Source: an uncultured Bacteroidales bacterium
GTDB taxonomy: Bacteria; Bacteroidota; Bacteroidia; Bacteroidales; Porphyromonadaceae
NCBI GenBank assembly: GCA_947290775.1
Contig: CAMYPM010000011.1
Location: forward strand, 1-55,563
DNA length: 55,563 bases
Direction: 5' to 3'
Position 1 is the stretch's first letter. Each line of letters begins with the position of its first letter. Positions 17,992 to 26,868 of the stretch are shown here, piece after piece. The position numbers and the translations under genes were made by a program. The notes beneath the pieces are model-generated. The model had not been told where the DNA came from. It worked only from the letters and a program-made list of their open reading frames with translations, and did no database searches.

Positions 17992-18249
17992 GAATTCATA
18001 GGCGGTGTCGCTTGCTTGCTTTCCGCAAGACAGCTTCAGAAGGAGGAAGTATCTGCTGCTCTCACTACTCACGAGGGTCAGGCGATGAAAAGGGAATCGG
18101 GTGCAACTCCCGGACAGTCCCGCTGCTGTGTTTCACTGTGGACGGCTTGGCGTCATCCAAACACCCACTCTGTGTAGGGAATACTATTCAGGGGAAGGGA
18201 GTCAAGCAAGAGGTGAAGAGTCAGAAGACCTGCCGTCAGAGATGAATTG
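17992..18249 (+). ncRNA. Cobalamin riboswitch aptamer
   Basis: The conserved core is present: GGGAATCGGGTGCAACTCCC around 18091-18110, then GGACAGTCCCGCTGCTGT, and the B12 box AGTCAGAAGACCTGCC ending at 18234. A closing P1 helix pairs AATTCAT (17993-17999) with ATGAATT (18242-18248). Riboswitches of this class bind adenosyl- or related cobalamins and usually shut off B12 uptake or B12-linked genes when the vitamin is plentiful. Here the only downstream gene is the giant T9SS protein at 18496. Confidence 0.92.
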
Positions 18250-18495
18250 CCACCGAATGCCTTCGAGGAAGGGCAGCGGCATGCAGTATTTACCCTTGAT
18301 TAGCTCCGGGTGAATCGGCATCGTTACAAGAATATTGGAGCTTTAGGTAGGATGTGAATGGGCTTATTGGTCCGTTGCTTTTGCGCACCTGTATTGTGCG
18401 GTTGTCTCCCGGTAGAGTGTAGAAGTACATCTCTTGTCGGGTGCGTGGCGTATTAGTTCCTACCTTAATACATAAAAATCATTATCCATAATCAA
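18250..18495 (+). promoter_or_regulatory. Structured leader / probable expression platform
   Basis: About 245 nt separate the aptamer from the ATG. Visible pairing options are GCGCAC with GTGCG (around 18384-18401) and taggtagga (about 18345) with tcctacct (about 18456-18463), which lies close to the start codon. No T-run terminator is visible, so control of translation initiation is more likely than attenuation. This is inference from sequence, not a computed fold. Confidence 0.5.
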
Positions 18496-21400
18496 ATGAG
18501 AAAAAAAATACTTCAATTCCATACGCTTTGGGTGTTGCTCCTCGTAGGATTAGCTGCGAGTACATTTGCACAAGCGCAGATGAACGGGAATGTCTACACG
18601 ATGGAGGAGGACTATGGGAATCCTCAGCGTTTTAACATCAAGGTAGATTCCCCCGTTACCTTTTATGATAAGGGTGGTCCCGATGAGGGAATGAAAGCCA
18701 CAGGCCCGTTCTTAGTCCATTTCGTGCCGGCTAATAAGGGTGATAAACTTACGATTTCGTTTGATGAGCTTGCGCTGAGCCCAAAGGGGGGAAAGCTGCT
18801 CATATATAACGGTAAGGTAAAGTTGCAGCAGGAATATGATGAATGGATTGAGGATTACGAATATGTAATACCTTCAGAGACCCCTTCGCTGACGCTTACT
18901 TCGAGCAGTCAGGCTGCTTCCTCCTCCTTTACCTCTACGGATGAGTCGGGGGCTATTACGGTAGTATATGTATCCCAATTCGATAAGGCAGGCAACAACT
19001 GGAAAGCTATATTAAGTACCGGTGTGGCCAGCAATATGACCTATGTAGCCACGGAAACAACTTTTTCCTCGCTGCCTACTACACTTGGTGCACGCCAAAC
19101 ACCTTTGGCAACCTTAAAGATCATCACAAAAGACCGTTTGAATCCGCTCACACTGGATGCGGTCAAACTGGACATACAAGATAACGATAACATCCTTTCC
19201 AACCTTAAATTAATGGATGAAAAGGGAGACGTCTTCACCTTCGATCCGGCTACAGGAGTCATCGGAGGTGGAGCGCTCTCCTCGGGAAGCAATTACTTTA
19301 AATTGCTTGCAGATATCGACCCCGATAAATACCTTAAGAATGCTACTATAAAGGTGCAGTCTGTAACCATCAGTGGCACCCAATATACGTTGAACGAGCT
19401 TCACACGTTTGCCGCCACGGATGAGGTGCGTCTGAGTACAACTCCTTATACCTATATAGTGAGTAGACGCCTCCGACTATATGACGATGGAGGGGCTACC
19501 GATAAAATATCAGAAAAGTTTGATGGTTATGCTACATTCCTTTCTGCAGATACCGGCAAAAAGGTTAGCGTAACATTTAATAAGCTGAACCTCTTTACCT
19601 ATTCCGGGAGAGCGGATAAGCTCGAAGTATATGATGGTAGAACAAGGCAAGCGGATAAGCTCTTAGCTACCTATCTGAATAAGCCGGGTACAACTTATGC
19701 GACCGGAGAAGAGGGCTCTCTGACCGTATCTTTGAAGAGTACTACCGGAGCTAATTTCGGTGATGGATTTGAGGCGGTAGTGGATCTATTCACTCCGCAG
19801 AAGATGGAGATTGAGTCAGCCTCAGTAAAGGGAAATGCTCAAGTTGCCGTATTAACGCCCGGTAAGGCACCTGTGGCAGCAGGTGTATTGAGCGTAAGTG
19901 CCCGCCACACGCTTTCTCCGTTGAGCCTCACGAAGGTGTCTTTCAATATATCAGAGGAAGGGGCAGCTCTATTAGATAGAGTGTACGTATATAATGCATC
20001 CGGTAGTCTGAAGCTCGGTAGTGCAGAAGTAAAGGGAGGCACCTTTACCGTTACGTTGGATAAACCGTTTGAGCTTGCAGACGGCGAAAAGTCCTTCACC
20101 ATCAAAGCAGATGCCAATTTGCGTGCAGGCGGAGGAAATCGTGTAGCCTTTAAGTTAGAGAGTATAACTACCTCTGATGCTAAGGAGACAAAGGCAAGTA
20201 GCCAAAGTGCTGTCATAGAGTGTATGACCGAAACAAAGGCCGTGGCTACTCTTGGCAAGCAAACTATTTATATATATAACGATTGGGAGTTTGTAGATGA
20301 AAAGAACGAATTTGGGAAGCATGTCACTGTAGGGGGACAGCGTATCGTTACATTCATCAACCCCGATGATACAAAGAAGGTGGAGTTAGACTTCTCCAAC
20401 TTTAATGTGCCTTTCTCCTATATGGGAGGTGCCAACGCTAAGTTCACTATATATGATGGAGAGAGCAACTCCGGTAAAATTCTTTGGGAGCTTACGAAGA
20501 GTAATCAAAAGACTGGTCCCTCAGAACCTGTACGCTCTTCCGGTAAGGCATTAACGGTATATATTAATTACAATGGCTTTGGTAATACCGGAAGCTTTAG
20601 TGCCATAGCACGCTCTTACGAGCCTAAGTCCATGAAGGTATTGTCCTCCGGACAAGGAGCTACAGAGGTAGTTACTGCCGGTATAGGCGATGCCGATCAG
20701 CCGGTGGCCACTTTCCATGTCACTACGGAGGGTGCACTAACCCCATTGACTATAAGTAAGGTAGAATTCGGGTTACAGCACTTTGAGGCAATCAAGTCTT
20801 TGGCACTCTTCCTTGAGGATAATCTGGCTACCAAGGGTACCGCTGTACCGAATGGAGAAACGGTGCTTATGACCTTGTCCGAGCCTGTAACCTTGGCAGA
20901 AGGAATCAATAACTTTAAGCTCTGTGCTACAATTGCAGAGACTGCACAGCAAGGAACTAAAGTAGGCTTCTCGGTAAATAAGATCATTTTCTCAGATGGC
21001 TCTGAGTACACAATTACAGCACCGTCCAATCCTATATTGGTAGAGCTGCAGAATATCTTCAAGCATCCTGCTGACGGTAAAAATGTAGAGAAGAGAGTAA
21101 TAGGTGAACTTACCTATTTGGATTACGCCGGTAAGGAAAAGCTTCCTAAGGAAGCAATGCACAGCTCCGTAACCTTTATACCTCAGAATGATGGGGAGGT
21201 CGTATCCGTGCAGATTAATACACTGGAGATACAGAGAAATGATAAGCTCGTTGTCTACAGAGGTAAAGAAATTAAGCCGGAGAATAAGCTCTTTGAACTG
21301 AAGGGAGCCACCTTATCTTCTCCGATCAATCATCCGTCCTTCTGGGGAGATGTGAATGTAGGTGGCGGTGCACTCACCTTCGATTACAACAAAACGAGCT

Positions 21401-24400
21401 ACACCTATGGTGATTACGAAGGCTGGGATATGACGGTTAAGTCCATCAAGCCTCGCGAGCGCTTCGCTACTTTCGTAAAAGCTGAGCCTATCGCTCCTAC
21501 TGCTGCTATGCAGGGGGCAAGCAAGTTGGGCATGCTCAAGTTAACCGTAAAGGTGGAAGGAGAAACAGGTGCTGCGCTTATTCCTCAAATTAAGGTAGTC
21601 AACAACGGCTTCCAACGGATTGCCGTGTTGAATGGTGGAAGCAAGGCTAACTTCGATATGAATATGCCCGAGGTCGCTTTTGCCACCAAGACCGGTGAAG
21701 TACTGCTTACCGCTACGGAGCAATGGTCGGAAAATGGTACTTACTACCTCTATTTGGTTGGCGATGTGGCTGCTGATGCTGTAGCCGGTTCAGCAGTAGG
21801 TATCACTCTGAAAGAGGTGAACGGAGTATCCGCTTCAGAAGAAGCGGCTGCATCTGTCGCTCAGGGTATGAAGGGTACCTATACAGTAGGTAGCGCAGAT
21901 GCGGATTTTGCGGATTTGAATGCCCTCTCTAATGCTTTGAGCAAGGGGATCTCAGGTGCAGTGACTATTCTATTCAAAGCCGGTACTTACTCGGACACTA
22001 TACGGGTGCAAAATATACCCGGAGTATCTGAAACGAATACCCTCACTTTTGGAAGTGAATCCGGAAAGGCCAAAGATGTGATCTTTGATGGTGAAAATAA
22101 GCCGAAGGTAGGCACTTCACCCAGGGCCTATTTTACTGTGTCGGGTACGCCCTATGTAACGATAGAAAACATTACCTTCCGTAGCGAGAAGCTTATCAAG
22201 GTATATGAATATCAGTTGTCTGCCGAAGAAGGCTCTCACTACTTTACGGTAAAGGGCTGTCGCTTTGAGTTGCCCAAGCAGCCCTCTAATTCAGGTTACA
22301 ATACTACTCCCCGCTCTCTTGTGATCTATTCATCGATAGAGTCCCCCATTGAGCGTAACAATAGTCACACCTTGATTGAAAATAACACTTTCATCGGTGG
22401 TGAATTCGCTTTAAATCACTGCGGGTCGGGCGGTGTATCAAACATGCCTACAGAGAATGTGGTAATACGTAACAACACCTTCATAGATCAAAGCAAGATT
22501 GCGGTCTACGTAAACACCTTTATCCGCAACTTACTTATTGAGGGTAATAAGATTATTACCGATAACGAGTTCGGTGGTAAGAAGGGCTTTAAGGGGATCC
22601 ACCTTGTAACGGGTAATCTGAATGAGCGTATTACTGCCAATAGCATTATCCTGAGTGGTGCTGAAGATCCTCAAGCCATTGTCCTGAAGTCTTTGAGCAA
22701 GCGTTACAATGATCCTATCCTTGTGGATAACAACTTGATCGTTGTACGGGGTACCTCAAACTCAAGGAATATGAAGGGTATCTCCATTGATCGCACCAGC
22801 GATGTAAAGATCGTACACAACACGATCCGTATGGAAGGCTCTTACACGAATGCAAAACATTTATTCTGGCCGCTTGAGTTGAAGATGGGTAATGGCTATC
22901 TGGTGCAGAATAATCTAATCCAAAATATGGCCGGTGACTTTGTGGTAGCTGTATTGAGTACAGATGTTCCCAAGTTTAGCCACAATGCCTATTACACCAA
23001 TGGCACTCTCTTTGGCCGATACAACAAGCAGGGTGAAACCAAGGCTGTAGAAGCAAAAGATTTTGCAGAGTGGACCGCCTACACGGGTGAAGAGGGCTCT
23101 ATCAATCAGAAAGCAACCTTCCTATCGGATGAAACCGGAGCTCTGCTGGGCGGTGGCGCCTTTAACTGCGGTTTGCCCTATGAAGGTATCACGACCGATA
23201 TAACCGGAGCAAAGCGCGACAGCGAACATCCTACCGTGGGTGCATTTGAGTTTGACGACGATACCATGCTGCCCTTGGAGATAAGTAATGCTACTGCCGT
23301 CACGCAGTCCACATCGGCACAGGTTAAGTTTGTCGTATTACGCAATGCAAAACTGCACTATAGCTTGAAACCGAGCGATTTGGAAGCTCCTACAGCGGAA
23401 GAGCTGCTCGCAATTGAACCTAAGATGGTGGCAAAGCAGGAAGAAATTACCTTGCCGTTTGACAATCTTCTTGAAGCAAAGAGCTATACGCTGTACGCCG
23501 TATTGGAAGCAGTAAGCGAAATAAAGAAGACGGATCTGCTTAAGGTGCTGACCTTTACTACCGAAATCAAGCCTACCGCACCGGCAACGTTTGACAATGT
23601 AGCCGACTATGAGGAGGGTAAGCCCTTTGCGGATGGTACAATGCGCTTTACCGGTTTCAAAATCACTAAGGAGGAGAATAACGGAATAGCCGAGATGAAT
23701 GGTACTTCCGCTACTATCCAACTGACTAATAGCTTAGATGATTTGGAATTGGATGCCTTCAAGCTCCGTGCGCAAGGTAAGGTAACCTTGGAAACCAATA
23801 AAGGCAAAAAGCTTGTAGTACCCGGAAACTTTAATGCCGATTGGCGTACGATTGACCTCAAGGGAATCAGTCCGCTGAATACCTTGACCATTACTGTTGC
23901 CGAAGGGGTCGCAGTAGCTATCGACGACTTCGGAGCGGCTCCCGGTGAACTCAAGCTGGAGATATCCGAGCCGACTACGACTAAGGAGGGCGAAGTTGCT
24001 ACCATTACCTTTATGGCTCCCGAAGCTGTTTATCCGCTCACCTATGTGATGGAGCCGGCTAATAAGGTGGGCAAGATACCCGAAGCGAAGGAAATTTGGT
24101 TTACTCGCTTGGGTGAGTTACTTAGTCCTGCAACAACGACTGAATATCGCCTTACGCTAACGGACCAACGCGGTAGAACAGAAACGGCTTATTCCTTTGT
24201 AATGGTTAATCCACAGGATGGAAAAAGCTATGCGATTGCCGACTTTGAAAATCCGATATTCCTTGATGAAGGAATAGGCAAGGCACGCAATACGCGTCCA
24301 ATAATGAGCGGCTCATTTAGCTTCCCGCTTGAGTATAATAGCAAATATCAATCCTTTACAGGTATTGCCTTCAGTCAGGCAACTGATACCGAATTTAACG

Positions 24401-25110
24401 GTGATTGGAAGACCGGGCAGTACTTTGTACCGGCAGGAAAGGGAGCTGCTAACTCCAAGAGCTTTGCCATTGGCTTTATGCCTTCAAATCGAACAAAGGG
24501 TACGCTTGCCACGCTCTCTAACGACCTGATTGCGCAGCCGATACAGGGTGCCTACTTCTCAATGACCTCATGGCAAAAGGCCTTTACGGAGACGGCGAAA
24601 AATGCCCCCGATCAGCCTAAGGGCTTCAAGGACGGTGACTTCATCGAAGTAACCCTCACGGCGGACAATGGTGCCTCTGTTGTACTGGTGCTTGCCGATT
24701 GGCGAAACGGCAAGAAGGAGCTAATGGATAAGTGGACCTATACGGATCTCACTTCGCTCGGTAACGTTCGGTCGCTTTATGCCACCTTTAAGTCAAGCCG
24801 TGCGTCAACCTTCGAAGGCGTTACATACGATGATGCGCCCGCTTACCTTGCCTTCGATAATTTGGGTGGTAAGCCCGAAGGCAACGAAGAGGTGTTTACG
24901 CCTGCTGTAGACCGCCAGATACTCGTTGCAGGCAGAGAGCTTGTGGTCAAAGGCACTGAAGGGGTGAACGTGCTTGTGTACGACCTTTCCGGTCGATTGG
25001 TATACTCCGTGGTAGCTACGTCGGATGATTTCCGCCGCACGCTGCCGCTGGAAAACGGAAACTACGTTGTTGTCTGTGCAGATAAGCAGGTGAAAGTAAC
25101 GCTTCGCTAA
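18496..25110 (+). CDS. Giant T9SS-secreted multidomain surface protein with DUF4465-like domain, B12-riboswitch controlled
   Basis: A 2204-residue secreted protein. Residues 1-28 are a Sec signal peptide ending in AQAQ. Four CUB-like jelly rolls (about 30-175, 315-430, 585-710 and 855-985) alternate with four beta-sandwiches resembling the N-terminal domain of BNR-repeat sialidases (about 175-305, 437-575, 712-852 and 989-1125). The latter share the pattern (T/S)PLxLxKVxF. Residues about 1130-1590 look like a right-handed beta-helix with NNTFI-type turns. Two or three Fn3/Ig-like domains follow. About 1914-2129 matches DUF4465 (YQSFTGIAFSQATDT, YFSMTSW, VLADWRNGK, AYLAFDNL). The last ~70 residues are a type IX sorting domain (VYDLSGRLVYS, ENGNYVVV). 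It should cross the outer membrane by T9SS and be anchored to A-LPS. No enzyme active site is recognised. The upstream cobalamin riboswitch and DUF4465 suggest a B12-related surface role. Confidence 0.85.
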   Translation: MRKKILQFHTLWVLLLVGLAASTFAQAQMNGNVYTMEEDYGNPQRFNIKVDSPVTFYDKGGPDEGMKATGPFLVHFVPANKGDKLTISFDELALSPKGGKLLIYNGKVKLQQEYDEWIEDYEYVIPSETPSLTLTSSSQAASSSFTSTDESGAITVVYVSQFDKAGNNWKAILSTGVASNMTYVATETTFSSLPTTLGARQTPLATLKIITKDRLNPLTLDAVKLDIQDNDNILSNLKLMDEKGDVFTFDPATGVIGGGALSSGSNYFKLLADIDPDKYLKNATIKVQSVTISGTQYTLNELHTFAATDEVRLSTTPYTYIVSRRLRLYDDGGATDKISEKFDGYATFLSADTGKKVSVTFNKLNLFTYSGRADKLEVYDGRTRQADKLLATYLNKPGTTYATGEEGSLTVSLKSTTGANFGDGFEAVVDLFTPQKMEIESASVKGNAQVAVLTPGKAPVAAGVLSVSARHTLSPLSLTKVSFNISEEGAALLDRVYVYNASGSLKLGSAEVKGGTFTVTLDKPFELADGEKSFTIKADANLRAGGGNRVAFKLESITTSDAKETKASSQSAVIECMTETKAVATLGKQTIYIYNDWEFVDEKNEFGKHVTVGGQRIVTFINPDDTKKVELDFSNFNVPFSYMGGANAKFTIYDGESNSGKILWELTKSNQKTGPSEPVRSSGKALTVYINYNGFGNTGSFSAIARSYEPKSMKVLSSGQGATEVVTAGIGDADQPVATFHVTTEGALTPLTISKVEFGLQHFEAIKSLALFLEDNLATKGTAVPNGETVLMTLSEPVTLAEGINNFKLCATIAETAQQGTKVGFSVNKIIFSDGSEYTITAPSNPILVELQNIFKHPADGKNVEKRVIGELTYLDYAGKEKLPKEAMHSSVTFIPQNDGEVVSVQINTLEIQRNDKLVVYRGKEIKPENKLFELKGATLSSPINHPSFWGDVNVGGGALTFDYNKTSYTYGDYEGWDMTVKSIKPRERFATFVKAEPIAPTAAMQGASKLGMLKLTVKVEGETGAALIPQIKVVNNGFQRIAVLNGGSKANFDMNMPEVAFATKTGEVLLTATEQWSENGTYYLYLVGDVAADAVAGSAVGITLKEVNGVSASEEAAASVAQGMKGTYTVGSADADFADLNALSNALSKGISGAVTILFKAGTYSDTIRVQNIPGVSETNTLTFGSESGKAKDVIFDGENKPKVGTSPRAYFTVSGTPYVTIENITFRSEKLIKVYEYQLSAEEGSHYFTVKGCRFELPKQPSNSGYNTTPRSLVIYSSIESPIERNNSHTLIENNTFIGGEFALNHCGSGGVSNMPTENVVIRNNTFIDQSKIAVYVNTFIRNLLIEGNKIITDNEFGGKKGFKGIHLVTGNLNERITANSIILSGAEDPQAIVLKSLSKRYNDPILVDNNLIVVRGTSNSRNMKGISIDRTSDVKIVHNTIRMEGSYTNAKHLFWPLELKMGNGYLVQNNLIQNMAGDFVVAVLSTDVPKFSHNAYYTNGTLFGRYNKQGETKAVEAKDFAEWTAYTGEEGSINQKATFLSDETGALLGGGAFNCGLPYEGITTDITGAKRDSEHPTVGAFEFDDDTMLPLEISNATAVTQSTSAQVKFVVLRNAKLHYSLKPSDLEAPTAEELLAIEPKMVAKQEEITLPFDNLLEAKSYTLYAVLEAVSEIKKTDLLKVLTFTTEIKPTAPATFDNVADYEEGKPFADGTMRFTGFKITKEENNGIAEMNGTSATIQLTNSLDDLELDAFKLRAQGKVTLETNKGKKLVVPGNFNADWRTIDLKGISPLNTLTITVAEGVAVAIDDFGAAPGELKLEISEPTTTKEGEVATITFMAPEAVYPLTYVMEPANKVGKIPEAKEIWFTRLGELLSPATTTEYRLTLTDQRGRTETAYSFVMVNPQDGKSYAIADFENPIFLDEGIGKARNTRPIMSGSFSFPLEYNSKYQSFTGIAFSQATDTEFNGDWKTGQYFVPAGKGAANSKSFAIGFMPSNRTKGTLATLSNDLIAQPIQGAYFSMTSWQKAFTETAKNAPDQPKGFKDGDFIEVTLTADNGASVVLVLADWRNGKKELMDKWTYTDLTSLGNVRSLYATFKSSRASTFEGVTYDDAPAYLAFDNLGGKPEGNEEVFTPAVDRQILVAGRELVVKGTEGVNVLVYDLSGRLVYSVVATSDDFRRTLPLENGNYVVVCADKQVKVTLR

Positions 25111-25151
25111 CGCTTAGCAGGTACCGACCTACGTACTTACTTTTCTCTTTT

Positions 25152-25190
25152 GAGCCTCCCCGGTGCCGTTCGGGGAGGCTCTTTTTTTTT
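25152..25190 (+). terminator. Strong terminator after the giant T9SS gene
   Basis: A perfect 10-bp stem GAGCCTCCCC (25152-25161) / GGGGAGGCTC (25172-25181) is followed by nine T. It closes the riboswitch gene unit. Confidence 0.95.
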
Positions 25191-25191
25191 G

Positions 25192-25407
25192 CTTCGATGA
25201 AGTAATTCCGGTTCTTCGATGAATCAGTTTTATTTCTTCGATGCAGTGATTTTACTTCTTCGAAGCATTTTCCCGGAGTCTTCAATGCACAGTTTTGAGC
25301 GCATGTGGAAGTATCTCATTTTCATTCGAACCAAAAATTTGTTTGCTTCGGATCAAAAAACTTTTTCATTCGGAGGAAAAAACATTTGATTCGGATGAAT
25401 TATGCCG
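25192..25407. repeat. Degenerate 22-nt-period array, ten units
   Basis: A short core, (c/a)TTCG(a/g)(t/a), recurs at 25192, 25214, 25236, 25258, 25280, (25302 weak), 25324, 25346, 25368 and 25389. The period is exactly 22 nt, or 21 at the last step. The rest of each unit has diverged. The first three units read cttcgatga, cttcgatga and cttcgatgc; later ones read attcgaa, cttcgga and attcgga. The array fills the space between the terminator and the rseP promoter; no gene is present. Fixed spacing with a conserved core suggests either an old tandem array or phased binding sites. Confidence 0.8.
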
Positions 25408-25497
25408 TCACTCTCTATACGCTGCTCATGGATGCCTTATAGGGTGCTCTGATGCGTTTTGCCGTTGGAAAGCCTGTGGGGAATGCGATGAATACGC

Positions 25498-25505
25498 TAT
25501 CTTTG
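25498..25505 (+). promoter_or_regulatory. -7 promoter element for rseP
   Basis: TATCTTTG matches TAnnTTTG and lies 30 nt before the ATG at 25536. It falls inside the upstream open frame that begins at 25452, which argues against that longer start. Confidence 0.6.
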
Positions 25506-25535
25506 CGAGGCAAACTTAAAACCAACTGTATACCA

Positions 25536-26864
25536 ATGACAGCTTTCCTTATTGTATTGAGTAAACTGCTCCAACTGATGGTTGCACTCTCTCTAATCGT
25601 TTTTCTACACGAATTGGGACACTATCTGGCAGCACGTATTTTTGGCGTTCGGGTGGAGCGTTTCTTTCTTTTCTTTGATTGGGGGAATAAGTCTCTTTTT
25701 CGCATTAAGAGTAAGAAAACCGGTACGGTCTATGGAATGGGTTGGCTGCCTTTGGGGGGCTATTGTAAGATGTCCGGACAGGTTGACGAGCAACTCACAG
25801 AGACCGGTAAGCCCTCTACGCCTCACTCTTTTGAGCTTCGTGCAAAGCCGGCATGGCAGAGAATAATCGTGATGATTGCCGGCATACTCTTTAATATGCT
25901 TAGTGCCTATATCATTTATACGGCTATTTCACTACATTGGGGCGATTCACTTTTGTATTCGTCGGATGTTACGGAGGGAATGTTTTTCTCTGAGGCTGCG
26001 CAGGGAGCAGGGTTCCGCGACAATGATATTATCCTTACGGTAGACGGCCGAAGGTGCAATGTATATGCGGATGGCTTTATTAGAGACGTGATAGAGGCAG
26101 AAGAAGTGGTCGTACTCAGAGAGGGCAGGCAAGAAGTGATCAACATGCCCGAAGATATGATGCGCAGGGTAATAGCCGGCAAAGAGGGATTTCTGGGTAT
26201 TCAAGTGCCTTTTGTAGCAGATAGTGTACCATCCGGGAGTGCTGCAGCTGTAGCCGGAATGCGATCCGGAGACCGACTGATCGCTATTGATACAATGGCG
26301 ATACATGATATTAGCGATGCGAGGCTCTACTTTAAGGAGTCGCACGATCACTTAGTGCCTATTACGCTGCTTCGGGGAGCCGATACCCTACGCCTTGCCA
26401 TTACGCCCGATAGCTTGGGTAGAGTAGGGGTTTACTTGAAACCCATGAATGAAGTATATGCCGTAACACAGATTAAATACGGATTGGGAGAAGCTATTCA
26501 GCGGGGCGTGCAACGTGCTCATAGTATGCTAAGCGGTTACGCAGGCGATATGAAGTACATCTTTACCAAGGAGGGGGCCGGCGAGATGGGCGGGTTTATC
26601 TCTATGGGTAAGCTGTTTAACGGAGTATTTGATGCCTATTCATTTTGGAATATAGTGGCATTCCTATCGCTTGTATTTGCATTTATGAACTTCCTTCCTA
26701 TTCCTATGCTGGACGGTGCGGAGATACTCTTTACGCTATGGGAGATGATTACGCGGCGTAAAGTAGACGATCGGATCGTGTTGAAGACGAAAACAATAGG
26801 CTTGATATTTCTAATTGCCCTATTTATATTCGCAAATCTCAATGATATATTCCGACTCTTATAA
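25536..26864 (+). CDS. rseP: RIP (site-2) metalloprotease RseP
   Basis: A 442-residue inner-membrane zinc protease that cuts transmembrane segments, typically of anti-sigma factors or signal-peptide remnants. The zinc motif HELGH lies near residue 26 in the first membrane helix. Two PDZ-like regions (about 150-300) follow, and the third zinc ligand is in NFLPIPMLDGAEIL near residue 390. The protein ends in a final membrane helix. ATG 25536 is chosen because the promoter sits at 25498-25505. MutS2 starts 4 nt after the stop. The substrate is not evident, since no anti-sigma factor is adjacent. Confidence 0.93.
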   Translation: MTAFLIVLSKLLQLMVALSLIVFLHELGHYLAARIFGVRVERFFLFFDWGNKSLFRIKSKKTGTVYGMGWLPLGGYCKMSGQVDEQLTETGKPSTPHSFELRAKPAWQRIIVMIAGILFNMLSAYIIYTAISLHWGDSLLYSSDVTEGMFFSEAAQGAGFRDNDIILTVDGRRCNVYADGFIRDVIEAEEVVVLREGRQEVINMPEDMMRRVIAGKEGFLGIQVPFVADSVPSGSAAAVAGMRSGDRLIAIDTMAIHDISDARLYFKESHDHLVPITLLRGADTLRLAITPDSLGRVGVYLKPMNEVYAVTQIKYGLGEAIQRGVQRAHSMLSGYAGDMKYIFTKEGAGEMGGFISMGKLFNGVFDAYSFWNIVAFLSLVFAFMNFLPIPMLDGAEILFTLWEMITRRKVDDRIVLKTKTIGLIFLIALFIFANLNDIFRLL

Positions 26865-26868
26865 GGAG

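Noticed and set aside
19041..20258. Open frames on the opposite strand of the giant T9SS gene
   Set aside because: They are shadows of a strongly coding plus-strand frame. They show low-complexity Ser/Val composition and no family features.
25321..25335. tRNA T-loop-like ggttcga on the minus strand
   Set aside because: It is part of the 22-nt repeat array. No cloverleaf arms can be drawn around it.
25192..25407. CRISPR array
   Set aside because: The period is only 22 nt, the conserved part is 6-9 nt and no cas gene is near. It does not have the repeat and spacer lengths of CRISPR.
25452..25535. Longer N-terminus for RseP
   Set aside because: The -7 promoter element at 25498-25505 lies inside this stretch, and the added residues precede the first membrane helix without family support.
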